Made by a program: the position numbers and the translations under genes
The notes under the pieces: model-generated
What the model was told of the DNA's origin: nothing
The model's input: the letters and a program-made list of their open reading frames with translations, nothing else
The model's database searches: none
From: Candidatus Mediterraneibacter intestinavium
GTDB taxonomy: Bacteria > Bacillota > Clostridia > Lachnospirales > Lachnospiraceae
Reading direction: 5' to 3'
Length of the DNA stretch: 32,818 nt
NCBI GenBank assembly: GCA_019119205.1
Contig: DWXK01000008.1
Span: forward strand, 1-32,818
Shown: positions 22,443 to 31,627 of the stretch, piece after piece
How the letters are laid out: every line of letters begins with the position of its first letter
Numbering within the stretch: position 1 is the first letter of the stretch

Positions 22443-24179
22443 ATGAGTAATGACAGGGAAGAAAGAAAGCCTGACCGTTTTACTCCGGAAGAACCTGAAA
22501 CTGAGATACGTGATGATAAAGAGGATATCCTCGAAGAAACTGGCTCGCTGGAACAGAGCGAGGTTCAGGAAGAGACGCCCGGGGAGGGCGGAACAGAACA
22601 GACAGAGTCAGGTGCAGACGGAAATGATCCGGAAGAAGACGATCCGGACTACGGAGAAGAACAGGAAGATGAGGACGGCGATACTGTCGCCGATGAGATA
22701 CAGAACGATACAAGAGTTGAGGGTGAAGCAGATAAAATGTCTGAAAATATAAAAAAGAGAAAGAGAAGGCGCCGCAGAAAAGGGAGTATGGGAAAGAAGC
22801 CGTGGATCATTGCAGGCAGCATTGCAGGAGCGCTTGTGGTGATCTATCTCGGGATCTCGGCTTTCTTTATCGGGCATTTTTACATTGATACAGAGATAAA
22901 CGGACGGGATTTCTCAGGAAAGACTGTTGAAGACGTTGAGGATTACATAAAGGAACAGGTACAGGACTACGAACTGACGATCGTTGAGCAGAACAATGAG
23001 ACTGATGTGATCAAGGGATCGGATATTTCCCTTACATATAAGGAAAATGAGGATGTCCAGAAGGCGCTGGAGGCTCAGAATCCGCTTCTGTGGCCGAAGG
23101 CATTCTTTTCTGTGACCTCCACGAATGTGACGATCGATGTGGGATATGATGAGGAGGCTCTCAATTCAAAGATCCAGGAGGTCAAGGCAGTGACACAGGA
23201 GCAGACAGACCCTGTCTCCGCCTATCCGAAGTTTGATGGAGATGCCTTTGTTGTTGAGCCGGAAGTTTACGGAACAGCAGTGAACGTGGAGGTATTCACC
23301 CAGAAAGTTAAAGAGTATATCACCAACTTCCAGACAGAACTGAATATGATGGACGAGGAATGTTATGTGATGCCGAAATATACATCAGAGTCGGCTGAAG
23401 TGCAGGAGGCATGCGATGCCATGAACGCATACTGCAAGGCGAGCATCACCTATACGATGGAAGACGAGAACGTTGTGGTGGATAAGGAACTGATCTCTAC
23501 CTGGCTGAAATATGACGATGAAATGAAGGTCACACTTGACGAAAGTGCTGTCAGGGAATGGATGAGAGAGTTTGGCAAGAAATATGACACTGTAGGGACC
23601 ACCAGGTCGATCACGACCCCTAACGGGAAGACGGTCGATGTGTCCGGCGGGACATACGGCTGGTCAGTGGACGAAGATTCAGAGACCAAGACGCTGATCG
23701 AAAGCATCAAGAATGGGGAAGTGAAGGAGAAAACTCCTGCGTATGTCCAGGAAGCTGCATCCCATTCTGCGCAGGACTGGGGAAGCACCTACGTGGAAGT
23801 GGACCTGACAGACCAGCATATGTGGTACATTGTAGACGGTTCTGTTGCTTTTGAGGCAGACGTTGTGACCGGGCTTCCCACACCGGACAGGGAGACACCG
23901 GCGGGAGTGTATTCCATTCTCGAACTGAAAAGAGACAAGACACTTGTCGGTGAGACGGATCCGGAAACAGGGGAACCGATCTACGAGACACCTGTTTCAT
24001 ACTGGATGCGTGTGACATGGACCGGGATCGGATTCCATGATGCGACATGGCAGTCTTCCTTTGGCGGGAGCAGGTATCAGACCAACGGTTCACATGGATG
24101 TATCAACATGTCCTATGACGAGGCGGCGACCCTTTATGGCATGCTGAGCATAGGGACACCGGTAGTCATGCACTACTGA
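22443..24179 (+). CDS. Membrane-anchored L,D-transpeptidase (YkuD domain)
   Basis: A 578-residue protein. A very acidic, low-complexity cytoplasmic region (about 1-98) is followed by a basic patch KKRKRRRRRKG (about 104-114) and one membrane helix (about 121-146). Outside the membrane come about 300 residues with repeat-like peptidoglycan-binding modules (of the type common in clostridial VanW/Ldt proteins), then a C-terminal YkuD catalytic domain (about 455-578) with H532 and the SHGCINM motif (H551, catalytic C553). It should form 3-3 peptidoglycan cross-links or attach proteins to the wall. The N-terminal acidic tail may be a site for regulation or protein contacts; that is inference. The GGGAG site is modest. 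There is no clear terminator before tgt. Confidence 0.92.
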   Translation: MSNDREERKPDRFTPEEPETEIRDDKEDILEETGSLEQSEVQEETPGEGGTEQTESGADGNDPEEDDPDYGEEQEDEDGDTVADEIQNDTRVEGEADKMSENIKKRKRRRRRKGSMGKKPWIIAGSIAGALVVIYLGISAFFIGHFYIDTEINGRDFSGKTVEDVEDYIKEQVQDYELTIVEQNNETDVIKGSDISLTYKENEDVQKALEAQNPLLWPKAFFSVTSTNVTIDVGYDEEALNSKIQEVKAVTQEQTDPVSAYPKFDGDAFVVEPEVYGTAVNVEVFTQKVKEYITNFQTELNMMDEECYVMPKYTSESAEVQEACDAMNAYCKASITYTMEDENVVVDKELISTWLKYDDEMKVTLDESAVREWMREFGKKYDTVGTTRSITTPNGKTVDVSGGTYGWSVDEDSETKTLIESIKNGEVKEKTPAYVQEAASHSAQDWGSTYVEVDLTDQHMWYIVDGSVAFEADVVTGLPTPDRETPAGVYSILELKRDKTLVGETDPETGEPIYETPVSYWMRVTWTGIGFHDATWQSSFGGSRYQTNGSHGCINMSYDEAATLYGMLSIGTPVVMHY

Positions 24180-24190
24180 TGCTGAGAGAG

Positions 24191-24240
24191 GCAGTGCGGC
24201 GGCGTGCAGGGTGACATATGGCATGTGTGCTGCGCATTGC
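24191..24240. repeat. Inverted repeat between the Ldt gene and tgt
   Basis: GCAGTGCG (24191-24198) pairs with CGCATTGC (24233-24240), one G-U, around a 34-base loop, 11 bases after the Ldt stop. There is no T-run, so it is at most an inefficient terminator or a processing/stability element. Confidence 0.3.
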
Positions 24241-24284
24241 AGGACTGAAACGGAAAATAGAGAAGAGAGACAGGATGTATTTAT

Positions 24285-25415
24285 ATGTATGAACTGATAA
24301 AAACTGACGGGCTTGCAAAGAGAGGAAGGCTCCATACAGTACATGGGATCATCGAGACGCCGGTATTTATGAATGTGGGAACGGCAGCCGCGATAAAAGG
24401 CGCCGTATCCACTGACGACCTGCGGCAGATCAAGACTCAGGTCGAACTTTCCAACACGTATCACCTTCATGTCCGTCCCGGTGATGAGATTGTAAAAAAA
24501 ATGGGCGGGCTGCACAGATTTATGAACTGGGACAAGCCTATATTGACTGACTCCGGAGGATTCCAGGTGTTTTCACTTGCGTCCCTCAGGAAGATCAAGG
24601 AGGAGGGAGTCCATTTTCACTCTCATATAGATGGACGGAAGATTTTTATGGGACCGGAGGAGAGCATGCAGATCCAGTCAAATCTTGCCTCTACAATCGC
24701 CATGGCGTTTGACGAATGCCCTTCCAGTGTGGCGGACAGAAAATATATGGCAAATTCTGTGGCGAGGACATCGCGCTGGCTGAAACGGTGCAAGGATGAG
24801 ATGACAAGGCTGAATTCTCTGCCGGATACGATCAATCCCCACCAGCTCCTGTTCGGGATCAATCAGGGCGGCGTCTATGAGGACATCCGTATCGCACACG
24901 CCCAGCAGATCACAGAGATGGATCTGGACGGATATGCTGTCGGCGGGCTTGCGGTAGGAGAGAGCCATGAGGAGATGTATCGGATCCTGGATGCAGTCGT
25001 ACCACATCTTCCAAAGAACAAGCCGACTTATCTGATGGGAGTCGGAACACCGGCAAATATCCTGGAAGCAGTAGATCGCGGCGTGGACTTCTTTGACTGT
25101 GTCTATCCTTCAAGAAATGGCAGACATGGACACGTGTATACAAATCACGGAAAGATGAACCTGTTCAATGCCAAATATGAACTTGATGAGAGACCGATTG
25201 AAGAAGGGTGCGGCTGTCCGGCGTGCAGAAGCTACAGCAGAGCGTATATCAGACATCTCCTGAAAGCAAAAGAGATGCTTGGGATGAGACTGTGTGTCCT
25301 TCATAACCTTTATTTCTATAACACGATGATGGAAGAGATCAGAGATGCGATCGATGCCGGAGAATACAGCCGGTATAAAAAGAGGAAGCTGGAAAAACTT
25401 TCTCAAAAGGCTTGA
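24285..25415 (+). CDS. tgt: tRNA-guanine (queuine/preQ1) transglycosylase
   Basis: A 376-residue bacterial TGT, which exchanges guanine-34 for preQ1 in GUN-anticodon tRNAs as a step toward queuosine. Active-site residues are clear: general acid/base D89 in DSGGFQVFSL, the substrate-loop GGLAVGE (220-226), the nucleophile D271 in DCVYPSRNGRHGH, and zinc ligands C309, C311, C314 and H340. Length matches the family. The start has only a weak upstream site (GACAGGATG, about 9 bases before). It lies 67 bases upstream of yajC, the common tgt-yajC pairing. No queuosine precursor genes are in the window. Confidence 0.97.
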   Translation: MYELIKTDGLAKRGRLHTVHGIIETPVFMNVGTAAAIKGAVSTDDLRQIKTQVELSNTYHLHVRPGDEIVKKMGGLHRFMNWDKPILTDSGGFQVFSLASLRKIKEEGVHFHSHIDGRKIFMGPEESMQIQSNLASTIAMAFDECPSSVADRKYMANSVARTSRWLKRCKDEMTRLNSLPDTINPHQLLFGINQGGVYEDIRIAHAQQITEMDLDGYAVGGLAVGESHEEMYRILDAVVPHLPKNKPTYLMGVGTPANILEAVDRGVDFFDCVYPSRNGRHGHVYTNHGKMNLFNAKYELDERPIEEGCGCPACRSYSRAYIRHLLKAKEMLGMRLCVLHNLYFYNTMMEEIRDAIDAGEYSRYKKRKLEKLSQKA

Positions 25416-25482
25416 AGAATCGGCGATTTTTGTGTATAGTATTCTTATTGTGTAACATAACCAGTTAGGAGGAAATTATATC

Positions 25483-25758
25483 ATGGATATGATAGGCATT
25501 ATCGTGCTTTATGTTGTGGTGATCGGAGGTATGTGGTTCCTGCTGATGCGCCCGCAGAAGAAGGAACAGAAAAGAATCCAGGCGATGCTCTCCACGATGG
25601 AAGTGGGAGATACAGCACTGACTACCAGCGGGTTCTACGGAGTGATCATCGATATCACAGATGACGACGTGATCGTGGAGTTCGGCAACAATAAAAACTG
25701 CCGTATCCCGATGCAGAAATCAGCGATCGCTCAGATTGAGAAACCGAATGCGGAATAA
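25483..25758 (+). CDS. yajC: Preprotein translocase subunit YajC
   Basis: A 91-residue protein with a short N-terminal membrane helix (about 3-21) ending in LLMRPQKKEQKR, the YajC hallmark, followed by a small soluble beta domain (GDTALTTSGFYGVIIDI...VIVEFGNN). YajC associates with SecDF in protein export. AGGAGG at 25468-25473 supports the ATG at 25483. No secD or secF follows directly; a terminator does, so the usual yajC-secDF cluster is broken here. Confidence 0.95.
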   Translation: MDMIGIIVLYVVVIGGMWFLLMRPQKKEQKRIQAMLSTMEVGDTALTTSGFYGVIIDITDDDVIVEFGNNKNCRIPMQKSAIAQIEKPNAE

Positions 25759-25770
25759 GGAAAGAGAAGG

Positions 25771-25812
25771 GATTGGAGAAACAGTGGAAGATCTGTATCT
25801 CCAATCTTTTTT
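25771..25812 (+). terminator. Terminator after yajC
   Basis: GATTGGAGA (25771-25779) pairs with TCTCCAATC (25798-25806), followed by six T's (25807-25812), 12 bases after the stop. Confidence 0.9.
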
Positions 25813-25922
25813 ACTTTTTTCAGGATAACAGTTTTACTTTCTGACATCGTATCAGCTTAAAAATGTTTCTGAAAAGCAAAAAAACAATATTAGAGCGCCC
25901 TCTATTTTTTGATCCGAACTAC

Positions 25923-25951
25923 TTGAAACTGGTCATAAAATGAGGTATGAT
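25923..25951 (+). promoter_or_regulatory. Promoter of the leuB-ilvD-ilvB-serC-serA run
   Basis: TTGAAA (25923-25928) and TATGAT (25946-25951), 17-base spacer, 38 bases before the leuB start. The transcript leader is too short (about 30 bases) for a T-box or attenuator, so control by charged tRNA-Leu is not expected here. A regulatory protein such as CodY could act, but I see no clear site. Confidence 0.7.
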
Positions 25952-25989
25952 TAAAAATAACATTTTTACATTTGGAGGGATGAGCTGAC

Positions 25990-27075
25990 ATGGATATGAA
26001 AATCGGAGTCATTAAGGGGGACGGGATCGGTCCGGAGATCGTCGGAGAGGCGATGAAAGTCCTCGATAAAGTCGCGGAGGTATACGGACATTCCATTACA
26101 TATACACAGCTTCTCATGGGAGGTGCATCCATTGACGTGAACGGGGTGCCTCTTACGGAGGAAACGCTGAAAGCGGCGAAAGAGAGCGATGCGGTACTGA
26201 TGGGATCGATCGGAGGAGATGCGAAAACATCGCCATGGTATCAGCTTGAACCTTCCAGACGTCCGGAGGCAGGGCTGCTTGCCCTGAGAAAAGGGCTGAA
26301 CCTTTTCGCGAACTTAAGACCGGCAGTGCTCTATGATGAACTCAAAGGCGCCTGCCCGCTGAAAGAAGAGATCGCGGACAGAGGCTTTGACATGATGATC
26401 ATGCGGGAACTCACCGGCGGTCTTTACTTCGGGAAAAGGAGCACGGAGGAAGTGGACGGTGTGCTGACCGCGAGAGACGAACTGACTTATAATGAGAACG
26501 AGATCAGGAGGATCGCAAAGCGTGCTTTCGATATCGCCATGAAGCGTGGGAAGAAAGTGACCAGTGTGGACAAGGCGAATGTGCTTGATTCTTCCAGGCT
26601 GTGGAGAAAGGTCGTGGAGGAAGTGGCGAAAGATTATCCGGAGGTTGCGCTGGAGCATATGCTGGTTGACAACTGTGCGATGCAGCTGGTAAAAGATCCG
26701 GCACAGTTTGATGTGATCCTGACAGAGAATATGTTCGGGGATATCCTCTCAGACGAGGCAAGTATGGTGACCGGATCCATCGGAATGCTGGCGTCCGCGA
26801 GCCTGAACGAGACGAAATTCGGGCTGTATGAGCCAAGCGGCGGTTCCGCACCGGATATTGCCGGAAAAGGGATCGCAAATCCGATCGCGACGATCCTCTC
26901 GGCGGCGATGATGCTGAGATATTCCTTTGACCTTGATCAGGAAGCAGATGCGGTGGAGAGAGCAGTGGCAGAGGTCCTTAGAGAGGGATACCGCACGATC
27001 GATATCATGTCTGAAGGGAAGATACAGATCGGGACGAAGGAGATGGGAGACAGGATCTCCTCCCATATAAAATAG
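25990..27075 (+). CDS. leuB: 3-isopropylmalate dehydrogenase
   Basis: A 361-residue NAD-dependent beta-decarboxylating dehydrogenase that oxidises and decarboxylates 3-isopropylmalate in leucine synthesis. Features: N-terminal MKIGVIKGDGIGPEIV; the GSIGGDAKTS...RPEAGLLALRK substrate loop; MRELTGGLYFGKR with the conserved Arg and Tyr; and NMFGDILSDEASMVTGS, with the metal-binding aspartates, about residues 247-263. Substrate-loop residues and length separate it from isocitrate dehydrogenase. GGAGGG (25975-25980) lies 9 bases before the ATG at 25990. It heads the run with ilvD and ilvB; leuA, leuC and leuD are not in the window. Confidence 0.95.
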   Translation: MDMKIGVIKGDGIGPEIVGEAMKVLDKVAEVYGHSITYTQLLMGGASIDVNGVPLTEETLKAAKESDAVLMGSIGGDAKTSPWYQLEPSRRPEAGLLALRKGLNLFANLRPAVLYDELKGACPLKEEIADRGFDMMIMRELTGGLYFGKRSTEEVDGVLTARDELTYNENEIRRIAKRAFDIAMKRGKKVTSVDKANVLDSSRLWRKVVEEVAKDYPEVALEHMLVDNCAMQLVKDPAQFDVILTENMFGDILSDEASMVTGSIGMLASASLNETKFGLYEPSGGSAPDIAGKGIANPIATILSAAMMLRYSFDLDQEADAVERAVAEVLREGYRTIDIMSEGKIQIGTKEMGDRISSHIK

Positions 27076-27145
27076 AAGTAACATAAAGACCCGGAAGACG
27101 GGATTTCACTGGTTCAGACTTTAGATGGAAAGAGAGGATATGGAA

Positions 27146-28819
27146 ATGAGAAGTGATACAGTAAAAAAAGGGGTACAGCAGGCGCCCCATCGTTCCCTGT
27201 TCAATGCACTTGGGATGACGCAGGAAGAACTGGAGAGACCGCTGATCGGAGTGGTCAGTTCCTACAATGAGATCGTACCGGGACATATGAACCTGGATAA
27301 GATCACAGAGGCGGTCAAGATGGGTGTAGCAATGGCTGGCGGCACTCCTATCGTTGTGCCCGCGATCGCGGTCTGCGACGGGATCGCCATGGGACATATC
27401 GGGATGAAATATTCCCTTGTGACAAGGGACCTGATCGCAGATTCCACGGAAGCGCTGGCAATGGCGCATCAGTTTGACGGACTGGTCATGATCCCCAACT
27501 GCGACAAAAATGTGCCGGGACTTCTCATGGCTGCGGCTCGTGTGAACATTCCGACGATCTTTGTCAGCGGAGGACCCATGCTCGCAGGACATGTAAAGGG
27601 AGGAAAGACCAGCCTCTCCAGTATGTTCGAGGCAGTGGGCGCCCACGCGGCAGGAAAGATCGATGACGAGGAACTCTGTGAATACGAGAATAAGGCCTGC
27701 CCGACCTGTGGTTCCTGTTCGGGAATGTACACGGCAAACAGCATGAACTGCCTGACCGAGGCTCTCGGGATGGGGCTGAGAGGAAACGGGACGATCCCTG
27801 CAGTTTATTCCGCAAGGATCCAGCTGGCAAAACACGCTGGTATGCAGGTCATGGAACTGGTCAGAAAGAACATCCGTCCCAGGGACATCATGACAGAAGA
27901 CGCGATCCTTAATGCCCTGACCGTGGATATGGCGCTTGGATGTTCGACCAACAGTATGCTCCATCTCCCGGCGATCGCGCATGAGATCGGCATGGACTTT
28001 GAAATCGACTTTGCGAACACGATCAGCGAAAAGACCCCGAACCTCTGCCACCTGGCACCGGCGGGACATACATATATCGAGGATCTGAACGAGGCGGGCG
28101 GCGTCTACGCAGTGATGAACGAGTTGAATAAGAAAGGTCTCCTGCACACGGACTGCATGACAGTCACAGGGAAGACCGTCGGAGAGAACATTGCCGGATG
28201 TGAGAACAAAGACCCCGAAGTCATCCGTCCGATCGACAATCCGTATTCCGAGACTGGCGGGCTTGCTGTCCTCAAGGGGAACCTGGCGCCTGACGGAAGC
28301 GTCGTGAAACGTTCCGCAGTCTGCGACGAGATGTTGGTGCACGAAGGTCCGGCAAGGATCTTTGAGAGCGATGAGGAAGCTACAGAGGCGATCAAGTCCG
28401 GTAAGATCAACCCGGGTGATGTGATCGTCATCCGCTACGAGGGACCGAAAGGCGGCCCGGGAATGAGAGAGATGCTGAACCCGACTTCTGCCATTGCCGG
28501 ATACGGTCTGGGATCTACGGTGGCGCTCATCACGGACGGACGTTTCTCCGGGGCGTCCAGAGGCGCATCCATCGGCCACGTTTCCCCGGAAGCAGCGGTG
28601 GGAGGTCCGATCGCGCTCGTGGAAGAAGGAGACATCATCAAGATCAATATACCGGAACTGAAATTGGAGCTGGACATCTCTGACGAGGAGATGGCAGCCA
28701 GAAGAGCAAAATGGCAGCCCAGAGAGCCGAAGGTGAAGACAGGGTATCTGGCAAGATATGCTTCCATGGTGACATCAGGAAACCGCGGAGCGATCCTTGA
28801 AGTGCCGAAAAATAATTAA
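27146..28819 (+). CDS. ilvD: Dihydroxy-acid dehydratase
   Basis: A 557-residue DHAD, which dehydrates dihydroxy-isovalerate and dihydroxy-methylvalerate in valine, isoleucine and leucine synthesis with an Fe-S cluster. Conserved cysteines occur in PNCDKN (C119) and CPTCGSCSG (C188/C191). The position that is Cys in the oxygen-stable [2Fe-2S] group (TPCN) is Gly here (VPGHMN), which resembles the oxygen-sensitive E. coli type and fits an anaerobe (inference). AGAGAGG (27131-27137) is 8 bases from the ATG at 27146; ATGs at 27125 and 27140 are less well placed. It lies between leuB and ilvB. Confidence 0.96.
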   Translation: MRSDTVKKGVQQAPHRSLFNALGMTQEELERPLIGVVSSYNEIVPGHMNLDKITEAVKMGVAMAGGTPIVVPAIAVCDGIAMGHIGMKYSLVTRDLIADSTEALAMAHQFDGLVMIPNCDKNVPGLLMAAARVNIPTIFVSGGPMLAGHVKGGKTSLSSMFEAVGAHAAGKIDDEELCEYENKACPTCGSCSGMYTANSMNCLTEALGMGLRGNGTIPAVYSARIQLAKHAGMQVMELVRKNIRPRDIMTEDAILNALTVDMALGCSTNSMLHLPAIAHEIGMDFEIDFANTISEKTPNLCHLAPAGHTYIEDLNEAGGVYAVMNELNKKGLLHTDCMTVTGKTVGENIAGCENKDPEVIRPIDNPYSETGGLAVLKGNLAPDGSVVKRSAVCDEMLVHEGPARIFESDEEATEAIKSGKINPGDVIVIRYEGPKGGPGMREMLNPTSAIAGYGLGSTVALITDGRFSGASRGASIGHVSPEAAVGGPIALVEEGDIIKINIPELKLELDISDEEMAARRAKWQPREPKVKTGYLARYASMVTSGNRGAILEVPKNN

Positions 28820-28841
28820 CACGACCAGGAGGAAATGCACC

Positions 28842-30518
28842 ATGCAGTTAAATGGAGCAGAAATATTAATAGAATGCCTGAAAGAACAGGGTGTGGATAC
28901 AGTTTTCGGATATCCCGGCGGGGCGATCCTGAACGTCTACGATGAGCTTTACAAACACCGTGATGAGATACGCCATATCCTGACCTCCCATGAACAGGGA
29001 GCATCCCATGCGGCTGACGGATATGCGCGCGCGACCGGGAAAGTGGGCGTCTGCCTTGCGACCAGCGGTCCGGGAGCGACGAACCTGGTGACCGGGATCG
29101 CGACAGCCTATATGGATTCTATCCCGATCGTTGCGATCACCTGCAATGTGGGGGTACCGCTGCTGGGAAAGGACAGCTTTCAGGAGATCGATATCACAGG
29201 CATCACTATGCCGATCACGAAATATAATTTTATCGTCAAGGATGTGACGAAACTGGCGGACACGATCCGCAAGGCGTTCCGCATCGCAAAGAGCGGGAGG
29301 CCGGGACCGGTGCTCGTTGATATCCCGAAAGATATCACGGCAAGTGTGACAGAATACGCTGCAGAGGAGCTGGGAAAACAGGAGCAGCCTGAATCACATA
29401 TCAGCAGGGAAGAAGTGGAGCGCGCAGTGGAACTGATCCGCGCATCTGAGCGCCCGGTCATCTTTGTGGGAGGAGGCGCTGTTATTTCAGATGCCAGTGA
29501 AGAGCTGATGAAGTTTGTGGACCTGGTCAATGCTCCGGTGACGGACACACTGATGGGGAAAGGCGCCTTTCCGGGAACTGACCCGAGATATACGGGGATG
29601 CTGGGCATGCACGGGACGAAGGCGTCCAATTACAGCGTCTCAGAGTGTGACCTCCTCATTGTGCTCGGCGCCAGGTTCAGCGACCGTGTCACAGGAAATA
29701 CAGAGACTTTCGCGAAGGATGCCAGGATCCTCCAGTTTGATATCGACCCTGCGGAGATCAACAAGAATATCATCATCGACGCGCAGGTTGAGGGCGATAT
29801 CCGTGCTGCTCTGGAAGAAGTCAACAGGATACTCTCACAGCAGGATCATCACGAGTGGCTGGAGAAAGTGGAAGGATACAAGCAGAGATATCCTTTGAAG
29901 TATCATTCAGAAGGGCTGACAGGACCGTTTATCGTGGAGGAGATCTACCGTCAGACAAAAGGCGACGCCCTGATCGTGACGGAAGTAGGACAGCATCAGA
30001 TGTGGGCGGCTCAGTATTACAAATATACAAAGCCTCATACTCTCCTCACATCCGGCGGACTCGGTACTATGGGATACGGGCTGGGAGCCGCCCTGGGGGC
30101 GAAGACGGGATGCCCGGATAAGACGGTAGTCAACATTGCGGGGGATGGCTGCTTCCGCATGAACATGAATGAGATCGCGACGGCGGTGCGCCACAACATC
30201 CCTGTTATCGAGGTGGTGGTGAACAACCATGTTCTGGGAATGGTGCGGCAGTGGCAGGATCTGTTCTATGATGAGAGATATTCCGCTACTGTGCTGCGGG
30301 ATGCAGTGGACTTTGTCAAGCTCGCAGAGTCGATGGGTGCGGTCGGCATCCGTGCGGAGACGCAGGAAGGATTCCGGGAAGCATTTGCAGAAGCCCTTAC
30401 CCTGGGACGCCCGGTCGTGATCGACTGCCAGATCGACAGTGATGACAAAGTATGGCCGATGGTGGCTCCGGGAGCGACGATCAGCGAGGCGTTTGACGAG
30501 GATGACATGAAAAAATAA
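28842..30518 (+). CDS. ilvB: Acetolactate synthase, large (catalytic) subunit
   Basis: A 558-residue TPP-dependent acetohydroxyacid synthase, which joins two pyruvates (or pyruvate and 2-oxobutyrate) in the first common branched-chain step. The FGYPGGAIL segment (about 22-30), catalytic Glu E51 in SHEQGASHAADG, the central FAD/thiamine domain and the TPP-Mg motif GDGCFRMNMNE (about 430-440, ending near VVVNN) are present. It is the anabolic, not the catabolic AlsS, type by overall sequence, with length as usual. AGGAGG (28828-28833) supports the ATG at 28842, 22 bases after ilvD. No ilvN regulatory subunit follows; the next gene is serC. Confidence 0.95.
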   Translation: MQLNGAEILIECLKEQGVDTVFGYPGGAILNVYDELYKHRDEIRHILTSHEQGASHAADGYARATGKVGVCLATSGPGATNLVTGIATAYMDSIPIVAITCNVGVPLLGKDSFQEIDITGITMPITKYNFIVKDVTKLADTIRKAFRIAKSGRPGPVLVDIPKDITASVTEYAAEELGKQEQPESHISREEVERAVELIRASERPVIFVGGGAVISDASEELMKFVDLVNAPVTDTLMGKGAFPGTDPRYTGMLGMHGTKASNYSVSECDLLIVLGARFSDRVTGNTETFAKDARILQFDIDPAEINKNIIIDAQVEGDIRAALEEVNRILSQQDHHEWLEKVEGYKQRYPLKYHSEGLTGPFIVEEIYRQTKGDALIVTEVGQHQMWAAQYYKYTKPHTLLTSGGLGTMGYGLGAALGAKTGCPDKTVVNIAGDGCFRMNMNEIATAVRHNIPVIEVVVNNHVLGMVRQWQDLFYDERYSATVLRDAVDFVKLAESMGAVGIRAETQEGFREAFAEALTLGRPVVIDCQIDSDDKVWPMVAPGATISEAFDEDDMKK

Positions 30519-30543
30519 ATAATATAACTGGGAGGTAATGAAC

Positions 30544-31626
30544 ATGAGCAGAGTGTATAATTTCTCAGCAGGACCCGCTGTCCTGCCGGAAGAGGTGTTG
30601 AGAGAGGCAGCGGAAGAGATGCTGGATTACAGAGGAACAGGGATGTCCGTGATGGAGATGAGCCATCGCTCGAAGGCATTCGAGGAGATCATCACCACAG
30701 CGGAGCAGGATCTCAGGGACCTGATGGGAATCCCGGATAACTACAGGGTACTGTTCCTTCAGGGCGGCGCTTCCCAGCAGTTTGCCATGATCCCAATGAA
30801 CCTGATGAAGAACCGGGTCGCGGATTATATCGTCACAGGGCAGTGGGCGAAGAAAGCTGCAAAAGAAGCTGAGAAATACGGAAAGGTAAACAGGATCGCT
30901 TCATCTGAGGATAAAACATTCTCCTACATTCCGGACTGCTCGGACCTGCCGGTATCTGAAGATGCGGATTATGTATATATCTGTGAGAACAATACCATCT
31001 ATGGCACAAAGTTCAAGACTCTTCCGAACACGAAAGGGAAGACCCTCGTGGCGGATGTGTCTTCCTGCTTCCTGTCAGAGCCGGTAGATGTGACAAAATA
31101 CGGCGTGATCTATGGCGGTGTCCAGAAGAATATCGGACCTGCCGGCGTGGTCATCGTGATCATCCGGGAGGACCTGATCACAGAAGATGTGCTTCCGGGT
31201 ACACCGACTATGCTCACATATAAGACTCACGCCGATGCAGGCTCACTCTACAACACACCTCCGGCATACGGGATCTATATCTGTGGAAAGGTGTTCAAGT
31301 GGATCAAGGCGATGGGCGGATTGGAAGCGATGAAGGAGAGAAATGAAAAGAAGGCGAAAGTTCTCTATGATTTCCTGGATCAGAGTAAACTTTTTAAAGG
31401 TACGGTTGTGAAGGAAGACCGCTCTCTGATGAATGTCCCCTTTGTTACCGGGGATGCAGATCTGGATGCAAAATTCGTGAAAGAGGCGAAAGAAGCCGGT
31501 CTTGAGAACCTGAAAGGGCACAGGAGCGTTGGAGGAATGCGCGCCAGCATCTATAATGCGATGCCGTACGAGGGCGTCGTGGCACTTGTTGATTTCATGA
31601 AAAAATTTGAAGAGGAGAATCTGTAA
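30544..31626 (+). CDS. serC: Phosphoserine aminotransferase
   Basis: A 360-residue PLP aminotransferase that converts 3-phosphohydroxypyruvate and glutamate to phosphoserine, the second serine step. It begins MSRVYNFSAGPAVLPEEVL, the SerC signature; GGASQQF (74-80) binds PLP phosphate, and the Schiff-base lysine is K195 in GGVQKNIGPAG. Length is typical. Two ATGs are possible: GGAGG (30531-30535) is only 2 bases from the ATG at 30538 but 8 from 30544, so I chose 30544. It follows ilvB by 25 bases and is almost joined to serA. Confidence 0.96.
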   Translation: MSRVYNFSAGPAVLPEEVLREAAEEMLDYRGTGMSVMEMSHRSKAFEEIITTAEQDLRDLMGIPDNYRVLFLQGGASQQFAMIPMNLMKNRVADYIVTGQWAKKAAKEAEKYGKVNRIASSEDKTFSYIPDCSDLPVSEDADYVYICENNTIYGTKFKTLPNTKGKTLVADVSSCFLSEPVDVTKYGVIYGGVQKNIGPAGVVIVIIREDLITEDVLPGTPTMLTYKTHADAGSLYNTPPAYGIYICGKVFKWIKAMGGLEAMKERNEKKAKVLYDFLDQSKLFKGTVVKEDRSLMNVPFVTGDADLDAKFVKEAKEAGLENLKGHRSVGGMRASIYNAMPYEGVVALVDFMKKFEEENL

Positions 31627-31627
31627 G

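Noticed and set aside
25895..25915. TAGAG-cgcc-CTCTA hairpin followed by T's upstream of leuB
   Set aside because: Only 5 bp of stem and upstream of the leuB promoter; too weak to call as a terminator or attenuator.
27005..28579. Long open frame (524 codons) antisense to ilvD
   Set aside because: It mirrors the codon bias of ilvD, has no ribosome binding site or recognisable motif, and its translation is rich in His, Arg and Cys, typical of antisense frames.
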